From NCBI GenBank assembly GCA_002839435.1, contig PGYA01000041.1, forward strand, positions 1-64,000: DNA of 64,000 nt. The letters are read 5' to 3'. This DNA is from Candidatus Riflebacteria bacterium HGW-Riflebacteria-2 (lineage in GTDB: Bacteria; Muiribacteriota; Ozemobacteria; Ozemobacterales; Ozemobacteraceae). Every line of letters begins with the position of its first letter. Within the stretch, counting starts at the first letter, position 1. Below are positions 33,213 through 41,249 of this stretch, piece after piece. The translations under genes were made by a program, and so were the position numbers. The notes under the pieces are model-generated. The model saw only the letters and a list, made by a program, of their open reading frames with translations. It was not told the DNA's origin and ran no database searches.

Positions 33213-34199
33213 TTATTTGCTGCGTTCACGATAAAAACGCAGAGCGCCGGGATGCGCGTAGCCTTGTGGAATGCCGTTCATCATGGTTTTGAGTGAAACA
33301 TCACGGGCGCGCTCGTGAATGGTTTTAAGATATTCCAGGTTATCGAATATTCCCCGGCAGAGGTTTTCGGCGACATCATCGGCAAGGCGACTGCTGGCGA
33401 TAAGCATTGCCATGAGGGCAACGGTCGTAACTGGTTCATTCTGACCCTGGTAGGTTGCGGCAGGCAGGTTCACGGCAGCGAGATACGGCAGAGCAGCGGT
33501 CAGGCTGGCGGTTTCCGGCGATGTCAGCGTAAGAATTCTGACCGGCACACGACGTTGCAGTTCGCTTATCATACGGGTTGGCGTGCCTGCAATAACGATT
33601 GCGGCATCGTAATCATGGCGTTCCATCGCCTGCAGAGCCTCATCATACGATATATAAACCGGTTCAAATTCGCCGGCAGTCATTCCAAAAACCGACATCA
33701 GCTCAATCGAGGTGATCGCATTGCCGCTGCCTGGAGCGCCAACGATAACCCGCCGGCCGCGCAGATGAGATATATTCTCGATGCCAGAATCAGCCAGGAC
33801 CACGATTTGTACGACTTCGGGATATAGCGACATGAGAACCCTCAGGTTCGGACAGGGATGACCGAGAAAACTGCCGGTGCCATTGATTGCCGCAGCGACA
33901 ACATCGCTCTGGGCGATAGCCAGATCGAGCTCGCGGCGCCGCATCAGCTGGATATTTTCGATTGATCCGCTGGTAGAGTGTGACATGACGCTCACACGCT
34001 CGACACGTGTCGACCAGACGTTGGCGAAAGCATTGCCGAGAGGGAAATAGGTGCCGGTGGTAGCGCCCGTACCCATCGCCAGGAAAGTGACAAGACGGTC
34101 AATCTGGTAGGCTGCGCTGCCAGGCTGCTGGCCTGAAACGGTTGCACACAGAACCAGTGCCGCGAACAGAGAGATAAACAGCATTTTGTGTCTGATCAT
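33213..34199 (-). CDS. TAXI-family periplasmic solute-binding protein, probably a sensory partner
   Basis: 328 residues with a signal peptide (about 1-23). The TAXI signature is clear: AMGTGATTGTYFPLGNAFANVW, then MSHSTSGSIENI, DLAIAQSDVV, and the family's C-terminal pattern of two lobes. These proteins normally feed TRAP transporters with carboxylic acids such as glutamate or 2-oxoglutarate. No TRAP membrane component is encoded here. Instead the start codon overlaps the stop of the diguanylate cyclase gene at 34196 (ATGA), so the binding protein is more likely to deliver a ligand signal to that sensor. The ligand is not predictable. Confidence 0.85.
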   Translation of the reverse strand: MIRHKMLFISLFAALVLCATVSGQQPGSAAYQIDRLVTFLAMGTGATTGTYFPLGNAFANVWSTRVERVSVMSHSTSGSIENIQLMRRRELDLAIAQSDVVAAAINGTGSFLGHPCPNLRVLMSLYPEVVQIVVLADSGIENISHLRGRRVIVGAPGSGNAITSIELMSVFGMTAGEFEPVYISYDEALQAMERHDYDAAIVIAGTPTRMISELQRRVPVRILTLTSPETASLTAALPYLAAVNLPAATYQGQNEPVTTVALMAMLIASSRLADDVAENLCRGIFDNLEYLKTIHERARDVSLKTMMNGIPQGYAHPGALRFYRERSK

Positions 34200-36406
34200 T
34201 TTTCCGAGACCACCCCCATATCGTCAGAGTATATCGACGACTGGTTGCGCCCTTTCTTTTTGCATTCGTAGAGAGCGGTATCAGCCTTACGAATCAGTTC
34301 GAGCGCTTCCATACCATGCCGCGGGAATTCGGCAATACCAAGACTTACAGTGACGTGCAGGGGCTCTTCTGAGCCGGTAAAGCCATGATTGGCGATAGAA
34401 AGCCGCAAACGTTCAGCCACGACAAGAGCGCCCTGAGCGTCGGTTTCAGGCAACAAGGCGATCATTTCCTCGCCACCGTAGCGGGCTGGCATATCGATGT
34501 CTTCACGTAAAGAATGTTTAAAAAGCACAGAAACTTGCTTGAGCACTTCATCGCCGATCTGATGCCCATAGGTATCGTTGAATTTTTTGAAATGGTCGAT
34601 GTCGAAGAAAATGATCGAAAAGATCTTCTGGTAGCGACGGCCGCGCTTTATTTCTTCATTCAGCTTGTTCCTGAAATGGCGCACCAGAAAGAGATCGGTC
34701 AACCCGTCAGTAATGGCAAGTTTGAAAAGCTTGGTGTTGTCAAGCACCAGCGCCGCCTGGTTGGTCATAGTCTGGAGCAGGTCGGTATCACGCTTTTCGA
34801 AGTCATGTCCATCCTTGCGATTGACTATGTTGATAACACCAAAAGTTACATTTTTGACCTTGAGCGGCACACAGCAAAGCTGTGCAACCCGGTTGCGTTC
34901 GCCTTCATACTGCTTGAAATCAGGGTGGTTGTCAGGGTCGTTTATGGTCAGCATCTGACCGCTCTGCAAAACCTTGCCGGCGATGCCCTCGCCCGGCCTG
35001 ATATTTATATTGCTCTTAAAATCATGTACCGGAACAGGCTGCCCGCTGGCTTCATCCCAGATACGCACACGTTTGAGCTCGAGCATTTCCTGGTTATCGT
35101 CAATAAGCATCAGCGAGCCGCGCTGGGCATTGGCAGCCTCGATAGCTTTGTCGATTATGACATCGAGCAACTTCTCAAGATCGAGCCCGATTTCGCCCAT
35201 GCTGCTGCCAATCTGGTAAAGCAGTCCGATTTCAAAAACCTTGCGGTCGAGCTGAATGTTGCTGTTTTCGATGGTATTCGCCCTGATCTGCAATTCATCG
35301 TAGGCAACCTTGAGTTCCTCGATCTTGCCGGCAAGACTGTCAGCCATGAAGTTGAAATTGCTGGCCAGCTGCCCCACTTCATCAGTATTGGCAACATTTA
35401 TGCGCACGTCGTATCTTCCGGCCGCCAGTTCGTTGGCGCCACGCGTGACCTGAAGTATCGGCAGGGCAATATTCTGCGAAATTATCAGCGCGATCACTAC
35501 CGCAACCGTGATGGTCAGGAAAAGGATCCAGTATAGATTGTACTGAAAGGTGTTTACCAGCGAATAGACTTCCTGCTGGTCCTGGATCAGCAGAACCTTC
35601 CAGCCAAGGCCAACGACCGGCAGGAATGACGACAACTGCGGCTTTTCCAGGCCGGCGCCATCGATGGCGAAAACACCATATTCGTTTTCAGCGATCTTTG
35701 CGCTCATAACAACGGTGTCTTTGTCTTGAACGTTCTCAGGGTAGCTAAGCACAACACGGTTGCTTTCATCGAGCAGGTATACGCGCGTGCTGTTTCCCAC
35801 TACATTCTCGGCAATTATTGAGGCCAGTTGCAACAGATTGAGCTCCATCACCAGCAGCGCATAATTGATGCCGTTGCGATCGGTCAGCATCGACAGCAGC
35901 GCAACTGAATTGCGACCATCACCGCCGGTAGAGCTTAGCAGAAGGTAGCGGCGCTGCTGCAGCAAGCCCGCCGCCTCGCCAAAATCGATCTGGTGTCTGA
36001 CCGGATTGGCATTCGAAACACCTGTTATCTGCTCGGTCTCATCGATTATATAGATTTTTTCGATAGAAAGATGACGAAGGTCATGCTCTTTGATCAGAGT
36101 TTCTAGAATCGCCCCGTTGCGATCGAGGGCAGCTTCACTTCGGCGCAGGAGTTGAATGATGTCGAGTTGATGGGCCACAAAGCGGTTCAGATCGATGGAA
36201 GCCTTACGGGCATGCGCCAGCGAGTTGTTTACTATAACGTTAAGCAGGCCATCAGAAGCGTTGCGCAACATGACATAGCTGATATAAATCAACGGCGTCA
36301 GCGTGATCAGAAGAAAACTGACGATCAGCTTGGTTTTGATGCTGTTCAGATAAATAAAAACCCGTCTCTGAAAAGAAGGTGAGGCCGCTGTTGTTTGAGC
36401 GTTCAT
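34196..36406 (-). CDS. Cache-HAMP-GAF-GGDEF diguanylate cyclase
   Basis: 736 residues. TM1 lies at about 24-45, an extracytoplasmic double-Cache-like domain at about 50-280, TM2 at about 290-312, HAMP at about 312-365, a coiled linker, a GAF domain at about 400-555 and GGDEF at about 565-725. The active-site loop is GGEEM (644-648), an acceptable variant that keeps the essential glycines and the acidic residue, so c-di-GMP synthesis is expected. The product-inhibition RxxD motif is not in register, the Arg being one position too far upstream, so feedback may be weak. The gene is translationally coupled to a TAXI binding protein. The divergent region 36407-36783 contains a dyad and a sigma-54-type promoter for the opposite gene. 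Confidence 0.88.
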   Translation of the reverse strand: MNAQTTAASPSFQRRVFIYLNSIKTKLIVSFLLITLTPLIYISYVMLRNASDGLLNVIVNNSLAHARKASIDLNRFVAHQLDIIQLLRRSEAALDRNGAILETLIKEHDLRHLSIEKIYIIDETEQITGVSNANPVRHQIDFGEAAGLLQQRRYLLLSSTGGDGRNSVALLSMLTDRNGINYALLVMELNLLQLASIIAENVVGNSTRVYLLDESNRVVLSYPENVQDKDTVVMSAKIAENEYGVFAIDGAGLEKPQLSSFLPVVGLGWKVLLIQDQQEVYSLVNTFQYNLYWILFLTITVAVVIALIISQNIALPILQVTRGANELAAGRYDVRINVANTDEVGQLASNFNFMADSLAGKIEELKVAYDELQIRANTIENSNIQLDRKVFEIGLLYQIGSSMGEIGLDLEKLLDVIIDKAIEAANAQRGSLMLIDDNQEMLELKRVRIWDEASGQPVPVHDFKSNINIRPGEGIAGKVLQSGQMLTINDPDNHPDFKQYEGERNRVAQLCCVPLKVKNVTFGVINIVNRKDGHDFEKRDTDLLQTMTNQAALVLDNTKLFKLAITDGLTDLFLVRHFRNKLNEEIKRGRRYQKIFSIIFFDIDHFKKFNDTYGHQIGDEVLKQVSVLFKHSLREDIDMPARYGGEEMIALLPETDAQGALVVAERLRLSIANHGFTGSEEPLHVTVSLGIAEFPRHGMEALELIRKADTALYECKKKGRNQSSIYSDDMGVVSEK

Positions 36407-36559
36407 ATAATTATCTTTGCACTTCCAATTCTAAATCTCAAGCACTTTTTTGCCGGTTAACGGCAGAATCTCCGACGATGACGCAGGCAAAACCGGACTC
36501 CTGAACTGTTATCACCTTAGGATATCTGGGTTCTCCTGGCGACTTACTCTATACTAACC

Positions 36560-36581
36560 TTGTGTTACAAAGTTTACACAA
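36560..36581. promoter_or_regulatory. Dyad-symmetric element between divergent genes
   Basis: ttgtgt (36560-36565) and acacaa (36576-36581) are exact inverse complements separated by 10 bases (tacaaagttt), which are themselves partly symmetric. It sits in the 377-base region between the diguanylate cyclase gene and the Asn/Gly/His-rich protein gene. It could be a regulator-binding site for either. The spacing differs from the standard CRP site. Confidence 0.35.
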
Positions 36582-36708
36582 AAATTAATGTTGATTTGCC
36601 AGAATTTTATTAACTCCTGAAGATTTTTCAGCAGAAATTTGCGCAAGCGACAACTCAACAACGGCGAAAACCCTTTCTCATGTTGACTTTCACCCCCTTC
36701 GAAAAAAG

Positions 36709-36725
36709 TTGGCATCATTATTGCT
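36709..36725 (+). promoter_or_regulatory. Sigma-54 (-24/-12) type promoter
   Basis: ttggcatcattattgct matches the TTGGCAC-N5-TTGC consensus with the GG and GC doublets at exactly the required spacing. It lies about 60 nt ahead of ATG 36784, giving a leader of roughly 50 nt. This is the only clear -24/-12 element I found in the window. An enhancer-binding activator would be needed; none is encoded nearby. Confidence 0.6.
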
Positions 36726-36783
36726 TTTAAAAACACGGCGTTTGAACAAGACAAAAAGATTTAATAAGCGTAGGAGATCGACC

Positions 36784-37512
36784 ATGAAAAAGCTTTTCGC
36801 AGTCCTGCTGGCAACTGTCGTTTTTGTTCCCGTATCTGCAATGGCACAGTATAAGCCGAATCAGAAACCCAACAAGCCCTCATACAACGGCCCGGTAACG
36901 CATCCAGGCAGCAACCATGGTGGAATCCACAGTCAGCCCGGTCATGGCACTCCTAACTACGGCAATAACAATAACAACGGCTACAACAACGGTAACAGCA
37001 GCAACCATGGTAACAACAGCGGCTACAACAATGGTAACAGCAGCAATCACGGCAACAACAGTGGCTACAACAATGGTAACAACAGCGGCTACAATAACGG
37101 CAACAGCAGCAACCATGGCAATAGCAATCACGGTCATCCTGGCTACAATCCTGGAAACAGCAACAACCACGGCCACAGTCATCCCCCGGTAATGATTCCG
37201 GAACTGCCGCAGGCTCATCGCACAGTGACCCGCGCCTTCAGAACTGTTGAAAATTCATATTTCCCAATTTTCATGAGCAAAGAAGACAGAATGAGAATGG
37301 GTCGCGCCATTGGCATGCTGAGCCGCGAACTCAACAACATGGTTCGCTACGTTGGCCCCAGACACCGCGACGAGATCCGCAATGTCGCCCGCATCGTCGA
37401 AAATGCAAAATTCGCCATGTTCTCAGAAAACGATGTTCGCGCTGCCTATAGAAAGATTCAGAGAGCGGAAAACCAATACAACCGCATCGCTGACGATATT
37501 TTCAGAAGATAA
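36784..37512 (+). CDS. Secreted Asn/Gly/His-rich repeat protein
   Basis: 242 residues from ATG 36784 (taggag in place). Signal peptide about 1-21 (SAMA). A low-complexity region (about 22-140) contains tandem units of the form NNSGYNNGNSSNHG, rich in Asn, Gly and His. A helical, Arg-rich domain (about 140-242) with RTVTRAFRTVEN and IVENAKFAMFSENDVR follows. The His residues could bind divalent metal, while the helical part looks like a small periplasmic domain. It has its own sigma-54-type promoter and a terminator, so it is probably a single-gene unit expressed under a particular condition. I recognise no family. Confidence 0.75.
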   Translation: MKKLFAVLLATVVFVPVSAMAQYKPNQKPNKPSYNGPVTHPGSNHGGIHSQPGHGTPNYGNNNNNGYNNGNSSNHGNNSGYNNGNSSNHGNNSGYNNGNNSGYNNGNSSNHGNSNHGHPGYNPGNSNNHGHSHPPVMIPELPQAHRTVTRAFRTVENSYFPIFMSKEDRMRMGRAIGMLSRELNNMVRYVGPRHRDEIRNVARIVENAKFAMFSENDVRAAYRKIQRAENQYNRIADDIFRR

Positions 37513-37552
37513 TGTAAACCTCCCTCCTCTCCTCAGGCTGATAATCAGCCAC

Positions 37553-37588
37553 AAAGCCCGGCAGTCTCAGAGACTGCCGGGCTTTGCT
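37553..37588 (+). terminator. Rho-independent terminator, possibly bidirectional
   Basis: A perfect 15-bp stem (37553-37567 / 37571-37585) with a three-base loop lies between the convergent ends of the Asn/Gly/His-rich protein gene and the BLUF-cyclase gene. It is followed on the plus strand by gctta and flanked on the other side by a weak T-run for the minus strand. Confidence 0.75.
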
Positions 37589-37600
37589 TATGCGAATTGT

Positions 37601-38644
37601 CTAATCTGCGATTATCTGCGAAATCCGTGGATTGATGGCTTCAGCAAAATCATCGATCAGCTCATGCTGCGGATAAAAAACTTCGATAGCCTTTTCCTTG
37701 CCTTTGAGCTGCAAGCGCCCAACCGAAACCAGCTTCCAGTCTTCGCCAAAACTTTGTCTGATTTTCTCACAGAGAACGATGGGTTTGCCAACCTCGCGCG
37801 TCATTGACTCAAGCCTTGCCGCCGTGTTCACTGCATCACCGATAATCGTATAATCAGTCTTCACCTGCGAGCCCATATTACCTTCAATAACCATTCCCTG
37901 CGCCAACCCAAAGCCACAGCGTAAAAAGCGCATGGGACTGCTGGCACCCGCCTTCTCTCGCTGTTGCCGAAGAGCCTGAATAATCAACAAGCAGGCGCGC
38001 AAAGCGTTATCAGCCTGTTCCGGTGAAAAATAGGCCATGACGCAGTCGCCGATAAACTTGGTCACCTCACCACCAAGATCTGATATTATCTTGCTCGTAA
38101 TCTCAAGAAATCGGTTAAGCATGTCTGCCGTTTCTTCTACTTCCAGAATTTCGCTCGCCAGAGAAAAATTCACAAGATCGGCAAAAAGAATGACCCTTTC
38201 GACCTTGCGCGGCGGAATATTCAAGGGATTCAAGCCCTGGTTGATTATATGCAACACCGCCGGCTGCGTATATCGCCCGATAATCTGATGTGACTCAATT
38301 ATAGACTGCAGCAGAACTCGAACTGGCCGATTCAAATCTTCGACGCCCGTATCGAGGTTGATGTATTTCATTGACCAGTCAGGAAACATGCGTACAATGT
38401 TGCCCGACTCCATTTTAAGACACAAAACATCGCGATGCCGCTTATCCTGGCGGATTTTAGCAAAAAGCAGATTGATCTTCTCTTCACTACCTTCGATAGT
38501 CTGAAAAAACAGACCACAAAAAAACAGCAAAACACCAGTAACCTGCTGCTCCCTGTTCTTCTCGTAGCAATAAGTGCTGATTGCCTGCACGTCGCTGTCA
38601 GACATCGCCTGGCACGGCCGGCTGATATAGGTAATCCGCTTCAT
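37601..38644 (-). CDS. BLUF-domain photoactivated adenylyl cyclase (bPAC-like)
   Basis: 347 residues from ATG 38644; a TTG at 38647 has better spacing from ggag and would add one residue. The size matches bacterial photoactivated cyclases (about 350). Residues 1-95 are a BLUF domain with the flavin-site residues Tyr6, Asn30 and Gln48 (FFQTIEG), plus Trp90 and Met92 (FPDWSMKY). After a helical linker, a class III cyclase domain (about 148-335) follows. It has both metal aspartates (Asp156 in LFADLVNF, Asp200 in KFIGD), Lys196 and Thr266 of the adenylyl-specific type, and Asn273 and Arg277 (IGDAVNTAAR). It should make cAMP on blue-light excitation in the cytoplasm. The last about ten residues (NPRISQIIAD) are encoded by an AATCTGCG-type repeat. 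Confidence 0.93.
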   Translation of the reverse strand: MKRITYISRPCQAMSDSDVQAISTYCYEKNREQQVTGVLLFFCGLFFQTIEGSEEKINLLFAKIRQDKRHRDVLCLKMESGNIVRMFPDWSMKYINLDTGVEDLNRPVRVLLQSIIESHQIIGRYTQPAVLHIINQGLNPLNIPPRKVERVILFADLVNFSLASEILEVEETADMLNRFLEITSKIISDLGGEVTKFIGDCVMAYFSPEQADNALRACLLIIQALRQQREKAGASSPMRFLRCGFGLAQGMVIEGNMGSQVKTDYTIIGDAVNTAARLESMTREVGKPIVLCEKIRQSFGEDWKLVSVGRLQLKGKEKAIEVFYPQHELIDDFAEAINPRISQIIAD

Positions 38645-38781
38645 CAAATCGACACTCCCAAAGTTTGCAATTCTCACTGCATTCATTCTATCGTAAAACG
38701 CCGCTATTGCCAACTCGCCTTCCCCTCATCAGTAATTCCCGGTCCAAAAAGCCAGCTCTGAGATAATCCTTCTGACAGCAA

Positions 38782-38813
38782 GATTGCTTCGTCGCTATGC
38801 TCCTCGCAATGAC
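38782..38813. repeat. REP-like interspersed repeat, half copy (inverse orientation)
   Basis: gattgcttcgtcg..atgctcctcgcaatgac matches the right arm of the palindrome at 13946-14029. It is in the 319-base gap between the BLUF-cyclase start and the end of the frameshifted gene, which otherwise contains only the repeat at 38911. Confidence 0.6.
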
Positions 38814-38910
38814 TTATTTAAACAATCCTCAGTCCTTTTTCGGTGCTGGTTTGAGCAGCCATATAAAATTGCTTAATCAATCATAATCAGATATTGATCA
38901 GCCAGTCCTT

Positions 38911-38960
38911 CTGCTATTCTTTAATCTGCGACAATCTGTGTTATCTGCGGATAATCTTTT
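38911..38960. repeat. AATCTGCG-family intergenic repeat
   Basis: Three successive phrases (taatctgcg, caatctgtg, tatctgcgga) at about 10-12 base spacing, ending just before the stop codon of the minus-strand gene at 38964. Confidence 0.65.
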
Positions 38961-38963
38961 GTG

Positions 38964-40689
38964 TCAGTCGGTTTCTTTTATCAGATTGTGGAAGCGGCCA
39001 TACCAGTATGCTAGCAGATAGCCGACGGGTGCGATACAGGTCTGGTCGTCGGCTCCGGTAACCATCGAGCGCGGCGGTTCCTGCCAGATGAAAATGTGTG
39101 GGGCGCGCTGGTCGATCGGAATCAGTTCAACACTCTGGCGATCATAACGCCCAAAACGGTCTGGCCAGAGCGAATGGCGCAATCTGCCGCTGTGATCGAA
39201 ACGTCGGCTGGTCTGGTCTTCAGGATAAAGCTGGAGAGTGCGGCGGGATGAAGTTATACATACTGTTGCCCTCATCGGCAATTGGTTCGAGTGCGCGCGG
39301 CAGTATCGCCAGCGCGGCCTGGCGCAGGCGGTGGTCGGCCGGTTGTTCAAGAATGCCGAGAAGCGCAAAAAAGCCAAGATTACAGCCAACGTAAGAACGC
39401 ATGGTATCTGAGAATTCATCGAGATTCGAAGCAGCGAAGGTGCGCAGCCGCTTCGCCCTGTCTTCAAGTCTCTTTGCCGCCTTTTCGGCTTTGAACGTGC
39501 GCAGGGTCTTCGCGTTAGCTTCAAGATGCTCAGCCAGAGCCGCAAACAACCTGAAACTGTCGGGTTCGCGCAAAAACGCCAAAGTCTGCATCAGTCTTTC
39601 TGTAAGTCGGCTGGCCGCATAGCTGATCGGAACATCGCCAACCGGCTCGAGCCAGAGCGCCAGCGAATCAGGTACCCCGGCGCGCAGCGCCAGAATCTGC
39701 GCAAAAACCCGGCCGACTGCGATAAAAATACCGTTCAAGCGGTTTTCGACAACTTCCAGATTCCGGCCCATAAAAACATCTTCGAGCAGCTTTGCTGTTT
39801 CTGAGGCAACAAGATGCAGTTCGCGGCGGTCTAGCAACTCGCCTTCCAGGTAGTTTATCAACTGCTCATCACCGGTAATATTGCAGGCGGTCTGAAACAT
39901 CAGCAAAGCGCGCAGAGCCTCACCGCCGCGCACTGCCGGGGGCCTGAAGCGCGACACGATGCGTGCCAGCCGTTCCGAATAAGGAAATGCCTGCGCAAAA
40001 ACATTTGCCGGAAAATCATCGACCTTTGCCCATTCTTCAGGTGTGATGCGGTCTTGATAAGCATATTCAGGGTTCAAATTGAAAGTCGATGGCACGATGC
40101 CGTTGATATCGACCTTCAGAGCCAGGTTGTTATTCATCAGATTATGCGTGGCAGTAGCGATCATGGCGCTGATTTCCTGACGCAGGGCGTCATCACGAAT
40201 GTATTTCCAGGCCAGGCCGCAGCCCATGTATATGCCGGTATACTGATCGCGCGACGTATCGGCCTTGAAACAGAGCTGGCTATAGCTGCCGACCGCGGCC
40301 ACAACATCACGGCCATTGCCAAGTTCTTCACGGGTGCCAAAAGCGCGCCCGATAAAGCCCTGCTTGCCCGCCATTTCATGCAGCTGCACAAAAGCGCGCA
40401 GACACTTCTCGATATTGTCGAGAGCTTCGTCAGCGCGGGTAACCCGGTAACGAAAAACCTGCGCAGCAATATAAGCCCCAGTCCAGATAGTCGAGTCGCC
40501 GGCCGAGCGATAAAGCAGCTGCTCACCCTCAGCCACCGGTTGCAGATTGACGACCAGCCCGCGCGGCATGTGCTTGCCTGCGATCAGGCAATCAAACTTC
40601 GCCGCCTTTTCCGCCAGCTCGCCGGCCAACACAGCAATTGCCCCCGCGAAAATCAGCACCAGAAGAAAGATCCTCGTTCTCATATTCAT
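38964..40689 (-). pseudogene. Secreted helical protein gene interrupted by one frameshift
   Basis: The frame from ATG 40689 encodes 489 residues with a signal peptide (about 1-22) and a long, mostly helical region with Tyr/Trp-rich segments (YRSAGDSTIWTGAYIA, YTGIYMGCGLAWKYI). This is suggestive of an alpha/alpha toroid as in six-hairpin glycosidases, but no catalytic motif is recognised. It stops at 39220, while the adjacent frame continues without a stop to 38964 with well-composed sequence (LYPEDQTSRRFDHSG, APVGYLLAYWYGRFHN). Skipping one base near 39240 joins the two into one protein of about 574 residues. It is either a recent inactivating indel, a sequencing or assembly error, or a programmed shift; no slippery sequence is obvious. 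Confidence 0.65.
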
Positions 40690-40880
40690 AGTATTCCTCG
40701 CTGTCTGAAAAACTGTACAAAGAATACCGCAAAGCCATCTTTCTTACAATCTGACAGCGAAATCGCTTATAAGAATCCATTTGCCTGATCATACAGGCTC
40801 TGTTGAAGAGTATCCCCCTATTAAAGGATTACGCAGATCATTCACAAGTTTTTTATGTCTTTATGCTCTCATCTCTGTAA

Positions 40881-41145
40881 CCTTCATCCGCACAATCGGT
40901 GTAATCCGCGTAATCTGCGAATGCTCTTCTCTCATTCTCTCTATCCTTAGCCTCAGCGCGTCTCTGCGCGAGTTTCTTTCTCTTTGCGGCCTGCTCTATT
41001 CTCTCAGCCTTCATTCGCATAATCTGTGTAATCGGCGTAATCTGCGGATGCTCTTCTCTTATTCACTTATTCTCCTTTCCTTTCGTGCACTTCTGCGCAT
41101 CGGCATGAACTTCTTCTTTGCGTCTCTGTGTCTTTGTGCGAGAAT
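40881..41145. repeat. Tandem intergenic repeats of the AATCTGCG and GCGTCTCTGCG types
   Basis: The 560-base gap 40690-41249 contains no gene. A unit of about 62 bases starting ccttcat.cgca.aatc occurs at 40881-40945 and again at 41008-41072 with few differences, each ending in taatctgcg.atgctcttctct. Between and behind them lie variants of a second phrase: gcgtctctgcgcgagtttctttc (40959-40981) and gcgtctctgtgtctttgtgcgag (about 41120-41142). Upstream of sbcD this is the densest repeat island in the window. Confidence 0.7.
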
Positions 41146-41249
41146 CATTTCAACAAAGCCTGCTTGTATTTTTGAATGAGAATGTGATAGTGAACTTATA
41201 AACTTATAACAGGTTCAGAGGATAGCAAATCAGAAAAGGGGCAACGATA

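Noticed and set aside
34514..35536. 340-residue frame opposite the diguanylate cyclase gene
   Set aside because: The opposite strand has clear HAMP, GAF and GGDEF domains; this is an antisense artefact.
39215..39225. In-frame TGA in the split secreted protein gene as a selenocysteine codon, given the selD operon
   Set aside because: The reading frame beyond this TGA soon meets another stop and is not coding-like; the neighbouring frame is, which indicates a frameshift.
40781..41179. 132-residue plus-strand frame upstream of sbcD
   Set aside because: It is made largely of the AATCTGCG and GCGTCTCTGCG repeats, has no ribosome site and gives a hydrophobic, low-complexity product.
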